Below, one piece after another: positions 40,573-51,197 of a stretch of 64,000 nucleotides of DNA. Position 1 is the first letter of the stretch; each line of letters starts with the position of its first letter. The stretch is taken from positions 37,673,000-37,736,999 of the forward strand of contig NC_054866.1 of assembly GCF_018320785.1 (NCBI RefSeq). Reading direction: 5' to 3'. Below the pieces are notes generated by a model. The model saw only the letters and a program-made list of their open reading frames with translations. It did not search any database and was not told the origin of the DNA. Position numbers and translations under genes: made by a program. This DNA is from Cheilinus undulatus. Taxonomy: Eukaryota > Chordata > Actinopteri > Labriformes > Labridae.

Positions 40573-40590
40573 TACCCATAATGCCGTGCG
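40573..40590 (+). promoter_or_regulatory. ZNF143-like promoter motif upstream of ttc9b
   Basis: TACCCATAATGCCGTGCG fits the ZNF143/SBS core (CCCANNRYGC...GCG) at about 15 of 18 positions. It lies in a CpG-rich block (40540-40740) that is a good candidate for the ttc9b core promoter. No TATA box is seen. Confidence 0.4.
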
Positions 40591-40939
40591 GGAGGGGTTG
40601 TCGTGTGCGTGCGCTGTTTGTGGTGCTGAAGCTGCGCGTGCCTCGGAGGTTGCTACCATAGAAATCCACACAAGCATCCTTGCGCGAGAGGACCAGAGCG
40701 ACGACTCCGCTTTTTTCGACGGTTGGGAAATTCATGATGCCTCAGCCGGCTTCTTTAGCGTTATTTAACTCTGTATAACTGAAAATATCTTTGACAGTCA
40801 ACTGGCACATCTTTCAATCACAAGTTAACAAATAGAGACGTTTCTGACACCGTTTTCTTGGCTTTTTTTTTCGAGGCTAACCGTCTCTCTGGTGCCACCG
40901 CCTGCTCAGCCGTTTTTGCCGCTCCATAACGCATCCTTT

Positions 40940-41408
40940 ATGCACAGCACGCTGCTCCGGTCCTCCCCAACAAAACACCCGTTCGTGTCCGAGCACAATG
41001 GCCCGCTCCAGCCGCTTTCACTAAGAGACATGGAAGCCAAACAGCACCAGATAAAGAGCCTTAAAAGCTACCCGGAGACTGGTGGCCGGAGCCTGGCAGC
41101 GGCCGCCGGAGTAGACAGCGGCGGTGGTGGTGGGTATCGAGCCGGCTCTGCTGAAACAGAGATGGAAGCGAAGATCCAGAAAGCCATCGACTTCAAGGCG
41201 GAGGGTCACCGCTGCTACAAGGAGAAGAAATTTCGGGAGGCGATTGGCAAGTACCACCGGGCGCTGCTGCAACTCAAAGGGGTGCATGTTGTCGACGGGA
41301 CGACGGGATCCGAGGTCAACCTGCTGAACCAAGCGGCTGCCAAGCTGACCGAGGAGCAGCGGAGAGCCGTGGAGAGCACCGAGATCGAGTGCTATGACAG
41401 CCTGACAG
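40940..41408 (+). CDS. ttc9b: TTC9B exon 1 (partial gene)
   Basis: First coding exon of a small tetratricopeptide-repeat protein whose precise role is poorly known. The exon encodes about 156 residues. KAIDFKAEGHRCYKEKKFRE followed by AIGKYHRALLQLKG is the first TPR. LTEEQRRAVESTEIECYDSL precedes the donor ACAG|GTGAGC at 41409, phase 1. The wording AEGxRCY and VESTE(I/V)ECYDSLT is nearer to human TTC9B than to TTC9A. The ATG at 40940 gives the longest frame but has a weak Kozak context. An in-frame ATG at 41030 is in a better context and may be the true start. Later exons were not found in the window. Confidence 0.85.
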
Positions 41409-42141
41409 GTGAGCAGCACCCGGTACATCCCCACATAACACCCAGTCCTCTGTAGCCTTCAAGTAGTACTGCTGACACCATTGTTCGTTCCGGTTCATCG
41501 GGTTTATCCAAGCTAGCTTGTAAGCTGTAGTTATTACTGCAGGTGAAATAACACTGCTGTTAGCATAAGTGAATGCCGGAAAACATGGTGTTAAAGTACA
41601 TGGTGCTCTTTTAATGGAGAACATGGTGGGATTTGTAACACCTTAAACTAAATTAGCTATTAATTAGACCAGTGTCACATCAGATTTACTCATCCTATCA
41701 AGTGCTACTCCATTGCTCCATTCACTTTTGCCATGCTTATTGGTTTTGTACGGCATGTCATCACTCCTTATTAAAGAAAACAAAAGACAATAAGATGTGA
41801 AGGCAAACAGCATGGCATACATGTTGTCATGTTTATGTATCAGACAAGTTCTGCAAGCTGCTGTATTGTAACATCAACATTTTAAAAGTAGGTCTGAGGT
41901 GAGAAAACGTCCTCTGAATCATCCATTAGATGATGTAAGCCTCTATAGTGGTACCACTTTGCAGTGACTTTACTACAGGGTTAACTGAGAAAAGCTTAAC
42001 TCATTACTCTCCAATCACTGTCGTATTTACATGATTTACACTGACTGTACACTACTACAATTAGAAGCTTACTTAATTCTTATGTAGACAGACCTATTTG
42101 AGGTTCAGTTTATCAAGAAATAGGCCTATTGCACTAATCTA
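41409..42141 (+). other. ttc9b: Start of ttc9b intron 1
   Basis: No exon or bounded repeat is seen. The following regions to the window end are probably the same intron, because the remaining TPR exons were not found. Confidence 0.4.
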
Positions 42142-43351
42142 TTAAAGGTGCAATGTGTAATATTTACACTGTAAAAAATGTCTGTAGAAAATATGGTGAA
42201 AGACTGTCAAAAAGCAACAGTAAAAGACCGTAAAACAAAATACATATTACTGTATAAAATACACAGAATTACTGTAAATAAAGCAATGGTACTAAACATT
42301 GATTTTTACAATTACAGTATGTAATAATTACTAAATTGTACTGTTAAAATGAAAGTTGATTGTGAAATTAAAGGAAAAATACTGTAATCTTTAAGGAGAT
42401 TATGGCAGTATTTGGTTAAAATTACAGACTTTGCTCTCATGCACATTTAAATTCACAGAAAAATCTGTAAAAATAAATTGCAATCACATACTATAATTTT
42501 AGCAGAGGCAAGAGGTTAAAAATGCAGTAAAAACCTGTCAGTAAAAACTGAGCAAATCAACTGTAATTTCTCATTTGTACTGTATTTTTAAGGTTAATTT
42601 CTGGCAACCACAATAAAAAAATTGTGTAAAACATCATACAGATGTAGCGTTTTTATTGCAGAGATAGATTGTGTTTAGGTTTACAGGATTTCTGTTGCTT
42701 TATTTCATTAGCGTTATTTTTACTGCTAATCCCTGTAGAAAGTGTTATAATAGAGCTGTAATTTTCACATCAAATAACAGTAAGTTTTACAGCAAATTAC
42801 CGTAAATATAGTTACAGCGGAACTGTTGTTTTAACAGCAAGTCTCTGTATAAAAATTTACAATATTGCAATTTTTTTCTACAGAATTTACAGTAAAAAAA
42901 AGTTTGTGCTGTAATATTTACAGTTGCAATATGAAAACACTTTTTTTTTTATTATACATTCCCACCTTATTTTTTTTACAGTATAGCCTATTTCTGGCAA
43001 CCACAGCTGCCGGTATTTTACTGTAAATTTTACATGTTTTTTTTTATAGTGTAGTTATGGAACAAATTTGTTAAATTTAACAATAATGAGTTAATGTGAC
43101 TATCTAAATTAGTATTTAATCACCTGACTATATAAAGTTGTTTTATTTTTATTTACTTAGAATATGCCTTTTTATTCCTACATTGGGAGGGTCCATGGAG
43201 TGAGCAATCTTGGATTTTTGCAATTTTCACGTTGCTATGGTACCACAGAGAGGAGCACAGAAACTCATCCTTTAAAACAGTGAGCATCAGAATCTAGAGT
43301 CTGACTGTTTTATGTTCTTTATATTCCCCAATTTACACTCTGCACCTTTAA
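42142..43351. mobile_element. TTAA-flanked MITE, host of a second element
   Basis: Begins TTAAAGGTGCAATGTGTAAT and ends ATTTACACTCTGCACCTTTAA. The outer 10 bp (TTAAAGGTGC / GCACCTTTAA) are perfect inverted repeats, and TTAA at both ends is the target duplication typical of piggyBac and Kolobok elements. Subtracting the inserted element leaves about 325 bp, so it is non-autonomous. Confidence 0.8.
42167..43051. mobile_element. Inner MITE rich in ACTGTAAA motifs, nested
   Basis: The left end CACTGTAAAAAATGTCTGTAG and the right end, reverse-complemented, CACTATAAAAAAAAACATG are inverted repeats. The 885-bp interior is packed with TACTGTAA/TTACAGTA in both directions and repeats ATTTCTGGCAACCACA near 42598 and 42990. 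It was inserted inside the TTAA-type element. No coding capacity. Confidence 0.65.
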
Positions 43352-44960
43352 CACTATTAAGATATCAATATATCATGCTCAGGTTATCATGGTATAAAAT
43401 TGTTATTCAAAGTAGGTTGAAAATCTCAGTTGTTTACTTTATTTTGTAATTTCTTCAAAATTTGAATTGTGATTGAGCTCTCATCTATAGATTCTAGTCA
43501 TCACCTCATACTGCTAAAGCATGATTTTGAGAGAGTATTCAAAAAAAAATATGACACTTAATAGTGTCAATCATGATTTCCTGTGTGAATAAGCGATCAT
43601 GTTATGGTAACAGCGATACAATAAAAGATATTATTCTGATTGTAATTCATAGATTCCTCTTACAAAGCAATTATGCCTACAGTATACATGCAGGGTAAAT
43701 GCAAGATCTTGATGAATGTTAACATCCAGGAGGAGATAATAAATGGTGCACCCAAACACGACAGTAGTTACCTCACATAATTACAGCATGTGTGAGACAT
43801 CATTTCATATGTGAGCGTTGGGACGTTGTGCCATTAGTGCTATATGACGAGGGGAGGGGATGCTGGGGCCGTTATGTCTCGTTGCTGTCCAAGGTGCTAT
43901 ACCCAATCAACCTGCCATGATGCGTTGAAGGTTGCCTTGTTCAAAACAGCGTTCAGGGCCTGGTTGGAGCCTGTAAGGACACCACTGTGGCGTGAAAAAA
44001 GGATGGGGGGAGGGTGAAAAAGGAAGGCAAATTTGCAGATGTGAGGAAGACAAAGCAATAGATATGTTGGAAATGATAGAAGTATCCAGGTAGATTTGTG
44101 TACGAGAGAAAAATCAGACATGGGGAGAAATAGTAGCAAACAATGAACAAAAAGGGGGGAATAAGGGGAGGAAGGGACTGGTAGGACGCGACAGGGTGCC
44201 ATATTTACCATGGCAACCATCACCAGGCCTTTTCCCTGTGGCTGTATTAATATGACTTGCACCCTCCTCTCACTGCCTCTGCTTTCAACAGCAGAGTGTG
44301 TGCTCATGCGCACTCACATAAAGAAACCTCACTTCAACCAAGATTATTTTATATCAAAAGCCCCATTATTTGCATTTAGCTTTGAATTCCTCCTTGTACA
44401 CACAATTGCTTTATGGCTGAAGAATTCTTCTTTATGTTATGCCAGATATTTTTAAACTTAAACCAACATGTATTTTTGTTAAACCTGTGACCGGCTGTTT
44501 TGATTAATTTTAAAAAAAAAAGCTCTCTGCAATAACTTTCACTGTCTATAACTAATATAACTATAACTAATGCAGAAATTATTTACTCTGACATAGTGAT
44601 GTTGTTTAAAGCTCCCAACCAACTATTAACATACAAGGACATTTAAACCTATTTTAATGATGACTGACCCCAGGGGTTCAGAGTCAAATTCTGCCATTAT
44701 AAATTCATTATCAACTTTCCAATGAGAACGTTAGGGAGGGACTCATCCTCTGACGTCACTCCTAGGGCTGGTAAGCTAAAAGCAGAAAAGCTGTAAATAT
44801 TTTATACTGATGTGTTTCATATTAGCAAATCGAACAATCTGCAAAAAAATATACACTGGAAAGTACAGCCTAGGAAAATGGGCTGTGTTTTGAGTAAAAT
44901 TACATTGTTAACATCACACTATTGAGAGCATTTAGCCAAATTCCTGCTAATATTGCCTTA
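43352..44960. other. Intronic/intergenic, no gene seen
   Basis: No exon is recognised. A purine-rich patch lies at 43990-44190 and a perfect CRE, TGACGTCA, near 44751. Confidence 0.4.
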
Positions 44961-45051
44961 ATGAGAGACAGATCACCTAGCGGTTAGGTCACACCCTATG
45001 TGTGTGGGCAGTCTGGGTTCAAGTCCAACCTGTGCCTTCTATATTATAAAT
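44961..45051 (+). mobile_element. tRNA-derived SINE, 5' head
   Basis: CCTAGCGGTTAGG resembles a tRNA A box, and GGGTTCAAGTCC, about 38 bp later, is a near-perfect B box. The sequence cannot fold as a proper tRNA acceptor stem, so this is a SINE head and not a tRNA gene. The element is interrupted by the hAT-like insertion at 45052-45620 and resumes at 45621. Confidence 0.65.
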
Positions 45052-45620
45052 CAGGAGTTATCAACTGCATTTGTTCAAGGCCCAGCTTTCGCCACGACAG
45101 ACAATGCAGGGGTTGGACTTTCAACTAAACTTGTGTGTGTAATTTGTGTTTGTAAATTTATGCAATAACAGCCACGTATCTGTGGGCTGTCATGTTGTAT
45201 TTTACTGGGTTTGATACTAATATCCTTTGCCATGACTGGTTAAAACACATGCAGGAAGCAGATCTTTTATTTTGATTTTCTTGCAGGAAAGAAATGCATT
45301 TTAATCGAAAAGCTGACACGGATAACTGCAGATTTAATCACGTCTGGATTGCTGAGTATGTCTTTATCATACATTGTATTTCCAAATAATGGCTGACTGG
45401 TGGATTTCCGGAAAACGGATCAAATGTTGAGTTATTTTTGCTTAAAAAAAAACAGGAATTTTGTTGTTTGATGGGGTTGATTTAAAGTCAAACAATATCC
45501 TTTAAACCACCAAATCTTTTTATCCTCTGCACATATTCTGAATGTAGTAATACTTTGGGGGCCGGATGGGAGCTATGGTGGGCCTAATATGGCCTCCAGA
45601 CCACCAGTTTATGATCACTG
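45052..45620. mobile_element. hAT-like element nested in a SINE
   Basis: Left end CAGGAGTTATCAACTG; right end, reverse-complemented, CAGTGATCATAAACTGGTGG. AAGGCCCAGC near the left and GGGGGCCGGATGGGAGCTAT near the right match a common teleost hAT MITE group. The flanks share only TTAT, so the target duplication is unclear. Confidence 0.5.
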
Positions 45621-45705
45621 TTATGTCATTCTCTACTCTCTAGTCCCTGGTTCTCACTCTATCCTCTGTGATTCTATATAATAAATGTACAAAGGCCCAT
45701 ACATT
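45621..45705 (+). mobile_element. tRNA-derived SINE, 3' body
   Basis: ATGTCATTCTCTACTCTCTA followed by TAATAAATGTACAAAGGCCC matches the body and tail of the SINE whose head is at 44961-45051. Confidence 0.5.
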
Positions 45706-45859
45706 AATCATGAAAATTGCCTTATAAGCTTTTATGTATTAGTTTCATAGTTTTATTTTAATGCTTGTACATCAAGACCAAAGTTAGATTGTTGATTCCT
45801 TAAATGTGTTTGAGATGAGCTAGCTAAACAGTTAAAGTCAGATCATTTTGTAGAATTGT

Positions 45860-46410
45860 AACCTTGCAAAGCTGATGGATTTGCCTGTTTCCATGTTTCT
45901 TACTGGCAAATCCATCTTGCAAAGCTCCCATCTAAACCATTTGGGCCTGGTTAGAAAGTGACAGGACCAATCAGCATCAAAGGGCAGTACTTCCAGGTGC
46001 GGAGGAGTGATGACTGATGCAAGCAACAAGAAGAGGCCAGTGCAGTTATGGCGGAAGACATTAGCGTGGATGCTGCTAAAGCGTAAGTTTTTATCAGAAC
46101 TTGACGACATTTCTTTGTTAAAAGAAGAACAAAGAACAGCACTAAGATGTTTACTTTTCAAAAACGACAAAAGTCGTGTACTGACATGTCTATAGTCGCT
46201 ATGTTTCGCGTTATGCAGCTCTCTATGGAGTTCTCATAGCAGCACACCTCGGTTTGGGACAATGACGTCACGTGTTTTGTTGCTCTGATTGGCCCGTAAA
46301 GATGTGACAGAAAGAACGTTCATCCAATCACCCTTCGAGTTTTTTTCAAAGGCTCTGCCCTTTCCCAAACGCTGTGTCTGAGAGGTTTTCCAGATGAATG
46401 TGTGAAGGTT
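45860..46410 (+). mobile_element. Non-autonomous DNA element with helicase-ORF remnant, copy 2
   Basis: A 551-bp relative of 277-830, in opposite orientation. It begins AACCTTGCAAAGCTGATGG and ends TGAATGTGTGAAGGTT. The + strand reads LSELDDISLLKEEQRTALRC, then a junction KNDKSRVLTCL that is also present in copy 1. EEQRTAL resembles the Q-motif region before the Walker A box of RecQ-like helicases, which is missing here. Flanking 8-mers are at best 6 of 8 identical. Confidence 0.75.
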
Positions 46411-48113
46411 ACCAAAATTATGAGTTGGTTAAATTAATTCTTCACAGTTTTGAGTAATTTCAGGCCCATAATCCTGGTCAAACGCTCTGACTAGACTGCA
46501 ATAACTACTGCCATGTTCCACAGTGCTCGTTAATCTGAGGGAAACAACTGCTAACTGATAGCATCGATAGCATCTTGTGGGAACAGCATGGTTTAGCTTA
46601 TTTTGATCTAGAAAATGGGGATGATGTTGCCCAGAGGCTGTGTCAGGTTATACTCACATATAACTGGAGCACTGAGTGATGATATTTGGCAAAGGAATGT
46701 AGAAGTTTTCCTGCAAAGAGGATCTAAGGCCACTGCTGACGTTTCCAGCACTGCTAACATTAGCTACACTCTGTAAACCAAGTTCACACCAATATGAAGT
46801 GAAGTTTTTTTTTTTGTTTGTTTGTTTTTTTTTAACCATTGCAGTATAAAGTTGGTTCAAGAAATACATGTGCTAAACTTAAGACATGTCAGGTAAATAC
46901 ATGTATAATTAGCATTTGGTAATCATTTGCCTAGAATGTGCAGACATGTCTTCCAGTAAAGCGGATTCTGATTTAGTCAGAAGTGGCCGAGTGCTTACTT
47001 TCCTGTTTTTAAGTCTCACCCAAACCATATGGAATTAAGGTGAGTCATTTGAGAAGTGATGATCCAATAATTATATTTAAACTGAGATAACCTAGAAGCA
47101 GATCATTATCATTATACTGCATTTTGAAATTACCATCCTGGGCATTATCTTAGAGGAAAATAGTCCCCTGTAAATATAGGGGATTTACGGTCATTGTTGA
47201 CCCTGTTTTGTATCATGAATGCGACTAAAAGGGAGTTAATTTAGAAAAAGAGATGAAAGGGTGTCTCTGTAAAGCAGAGTGAAAACCATCTGTGGCACTG
47301 ACTCAAATTAAGCAGTGACTCATTGAAGTGCACACTGTAGTAATCCAGCTGCAAGTGTTTGTTGTACGCCTCCACCTGGTTACCTAGAGTCCCACTGGGC
47401 AAACGCCGGTCATGGTTATTAGTGAGTCGCCGCTATCTGATTGGTCGGTTGTCTTTGGCTATGACGCATGACAGGAGACAAGCAGCCACACTAGTCCCAC
47501 ATGTGTGAGTGTGACTGCATGTGTTTATGTGTCGGATGGACGCTGCTGTGGTTGTCTCAGGATTCACAGCAGCTAAGGGGATGTGGAGTGCTTTCAGCAT
47601 TGCTCGTCCTGTCGTTCTCTCTCTCTGTACCCTCTGCTGACTCTGCTGATTTAGTTAAAGTGGAGTGTATTGTGTGTGTGTTTGTTAACTTGTGAGTTGA
47701 TGTGTGTATGTATTTTTCAGTGTCTTGACTTTGTTGTGATGAGGGCAAGCTTCCCCCCAATGCATATATGGAGAACTCAAACAGTCAACCAAGTACTGTT
47801 GAGTACTGATGAGGACTTGTGCTTCACTTGAGAATTTCCATTTTGAACAGCTCTGCATTTCCATTAGCCAGTATTTCAAAGTGAAATATCTTCTCACACA
47901 TCAATTTGTATCACCTCTAAAGAAAGCAGTTACATAAGTCATCAACATGAAATGCTTTAAAAGGAATCATGTTGCCAAAAGTAGATTCACAGTAAGCTTT
48001 GTTTGCAGGTTTATGATAATACATTTGGCGTATGCACACAAATATCTCTTAAAGATGGCTATAAAAGATCCAATCTGTATTAGATTATCAGGTTATATAA
48101 CAATCCTTTAAAC
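46411..48113. other. Intronic/intergenic, no gene seen
   Basis: No supported exon. TG-rich patches lie around 47490-47710 with weak open frames that lack splice support. Confidence 0.4.
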
Positions 48114-48529
48114 CAGTGGTTCTCAACTTTTCTAACATCAAGACCCACTACCTTCTGAGAAAATACAACCCACAGCTTGGACCATAGATGGAACACAACA
48201 TGACTGTAAAAAGACACAACAAAACAAACGTTTTTTTACAGAAGCCCTTGGAGGACATGTGTGCATACATTTGAATTTTGAATTTGAATCTCTTATTTTT
48301 CTTTGTTTTATGTAAATGTTTGTTGTTTTCTCGATATCTCTTGTAATACACACATTATTATGTTAAAACAAGTGTTGTTATCCCAAGAAAAGGAGATAAG
48401 TTGGCAGATTTGAGTAGAAACATAATGTATCATATAATGTTTGTACGTCGCAGACTCTTTGCCAAATTTTTTCCAGGCTCATATCTGCAATCCACTAAAA
48501 ATCTGTGATCCACCAGTTGAGAAGCACTG
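48114..48529. mobile_element. hAT-type MITE
   Basis: Begins CAGTGGTTCTCAACTTTTCT and ends CCACCAGTTGAGAAGCACTG, inverted termini of the CAGTGGTTCTCAACT group. Flanks CTTTAAAC and CATTAAGT are only partly alike, so the duplication has decayed. It is related to 2523-3047. Confidence 0.75.
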
Positions 48530-49319
48530 CATTAAGTATTACCTGTTTTTTTGTGTATTATTTCTGAAGATTTTCCCTTTTCCCTCATATTCAGTAGTCA
48601 TAAATTAGATTGATCGAAGTTTTGGACTACCAGTAGAACAAAAAGCAGCATGTAAAGGCCCACCTTTGGCTTGAGAAATTTTTTTATTTTCAGAAGGACA
48701 ATCACAGCTGTTGCTCAAACAGAAAATGTCAACCAATCAATTAGTACCAATCAGTACTGAAAAAAAAAATCATATTTCAGTCAGGAACATGGATACAGTT
48801 TTACTTACTGTAGAAGGCTCTTCTCAAAAGATGTTTCCTGGGTTAGTCAAACAGCATGCTTTGACTTTCCAGGGAGCACAAAGCTAGACCCCCCCCCCCC
48901 AGATAATTTAGATACATTGGAAAATGTGTATTGAATACAATAAAATTAAGTCAAAAGCAAGTCATCTGTAGTAGCATGGATCTGAATGTGAGGGTGCAAC
49001 AAGCTTAATGCTATGAACGAGGTGGCTGGGGTGGTGGAGGTGAAACTTTGCCAGCAGCTGCAGCAGCGTGGTGCATCAGCATTAATGCAAGCAGAGATGA
49101 GTGAGAGGGAAGTCATATTTAGATTTGCCACTGAGTTGATAGAAAGAGCTGTAATTGGCTGTGGGAGCTGGGAGGCAGTAATTGGGATAAGCTGGCCATC
49201 AGCTGGGCATATGACTTCATAAACTAACGCTAAACTTCATTTGGCAGATAATATGAATGAACGTTGACTTAAGTAGCATTTGAAATCAAATGAGTAACTT
49301 TACAAACAGGTTGTTGCCT
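48530..49319. other. Intronic/intergenic, no gene seen
   Basis: No exon is recognised. A ten-base C run lies near 48891. Confidence 0.4.
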
Positions 49320-49540
49320 TACACAGTCTCAGTAGACAGCTGGTTGCCTGAGCCAGGTTCTGCTCAAGATTTTTTCCTTGCTTCTGTTACCTGCCAAATG
49401 TTGCCAAGAGCTCTGTTTGTGGTGGTTTAATGTTTGGCCCCTGTAAATAGTAAAAAAAGAGCACAGTCTTGACCTGTTCTTTTTGTAAAGCAGCTTGAGA
49501 AATAGCATATGCCATGAATTAGCGTTTTACTGTGGTTGAA
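49320..49540. repeat. Fragment of a dispersed teleost repeat
   Basis: CTGCTCAAGATTTTTTCCTT, TGCCAAGAGCTCTGTTTGTG, CACAGTCTTGACCTGTTCT and GTAAAGCAGCTTGAGA are decayed versions of a 3' tail common in fish SINE/LINE repeats. Boundaries are approximate. Confidence 0.45.
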
Positions 49541-51197
49541 TGCAGTCAAAAGCTGAAGTTAAGTAACTGTGATCCAAACATTTTTTAAAACTGGATGGTT
49601 CATAAGATAGCTAGTATAAATGTAAGCTTATTAGACCAGTGGCCAATCAACAAGTCTGTTCTTCTGTGTTGCATTAATACCGCTAGTTTACTGTCACTGA
49701 GCCGGAACTGTTGATACTCTACCTACCTTAAGGTACGTGTGACTATGTAGATGCTTATTAAAGCTATATGCTGTACCTCCCTGATAAGACGCTTGGTATT
49801 AGAAACACATAAATCACAAGCTAGCTATCATTTAAATGTAAAAGTATGTTAAGCTCGAACTCAAACCAAGCATGTGGAGCAAGCAGCTTTTGTTTATTTG
49901 TCAGCAACTTTTAAAAATGTCAGTGAGTAAGAAGTTTTCACTGAGTGCTGAGTAACCGTTCCACCTGCTCAGTTAAGTGGCACAAAGCAAAATAGGAAGA
50001 TTTATGTGTAGAAAAAAGTGCTAGGAGAAGAGAAGAGGAGAACGAGCCTTAAGGGACATCCTTTAGGAACAAACTAGATAGTTATTGTTGAAGAGATGCT
50101 GCCAACAGACAAAGTTGGTTTTTTTTAGGTGCCTTATGAAGTAAATATGGCAAAACAGAAGTAAAACAAAGTAATACATCTCAGCACCAACAATAAACTA
50201 CCTCATTCTGTCAAACAGAAAGGCGATGGGTGATGAATTTCTTGTTTGGTGGCCTTCTTAAGAAGACATCCCCAGCCAGTGAGTCCCTTTTGGGCTGAGT
50301 CTGTGTCTAAATAGGTTACACCAGCACCACCACTCTCCATGTCTGTCGCAGTTCACAGTGCTGCAACATGTTGGCCACGGGCGGACTTCCTGCCTGTTCA
50401 GCTCAGTCATCCATCCACCCACCACAAATGCACTGAGAGGCCAGCATATACAGAAATAACAGATGTGACTGTACTTTGATTGCTCTCTTTCCTGATATTG
50501 ATCATGAAGAGGCAGAGAAGAAGTTTCTTTAAACAGCACACAGACTGACTTGTAGGTGTCATCTTAGAAGCTATAATAGGTTTTATTCACTTCAAACGGA
50601 CATTAGAAAGCATTCAAAGAAGTCTTTTGGTGAGAGCGATCAATCTGACTCTTATTTTAACTCCTGCTTGCTCTGATTTCTCTCTAAAATCTCCTTTTGT
50701 TCTTCCTGACCAGCTCACTCTGTGAATGAGTCATAAGTCACTGCTTTAGGAGAGACACAGCAGGAGGGGATGAGTGAAATTGTTTGTTTTGTAACATCAG
50801 CTACCTTTTATTCAGCTGCTTGTCATAATGATGATACAGCAATTTTCTCCCAACCATCACATTTAAAAAATATGAAGAAAAAAAATGCAAATATTTGTCT
50901 TCTGCAGACACACAAGTCACACTTGGCTTTCAAAATGTTCACAGCTAGTTAATTTGTCACAAGTTTCATTTTACTAATACTGAGAAACAAGTATGTCTGT
51001 GAAAGACATTTCCTCAAGCTATCAGTACACAAACATTGTTACTTCTGGGGACACAGTGTTCTTTTGTATTAGGAGAAATGTATCTAAACTAATCTGTTGT
51101 TCATCAGTTTACATGGAAATAGAATATGGTAAATATGGCCTCAGCTGTCTTCTTTCTGGGTTTACAGGCCAAAAATCCAAGGTTTTCACCTTAGATA
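49541..51197. other. Intronic/intergenic, no gene seen
   Basis: No exon with splice support. The minus-strand open frame at 50258-50539 (93 codons) has no recognised domain. Confidence 0.4.

Noticed and set aside
44961-45040. Functional tRNA gene
   Set aside because: The A and B boxes are present but the stems do not pair and SINE body sequence follows, so it is a tRNA-derived SINE head.
47501-47760. Overlapping ORFs with a signal-peptide-like hydrophobic stretch
   Set aside because: The frames are short, TG-rich and without splice support or family resemblance.
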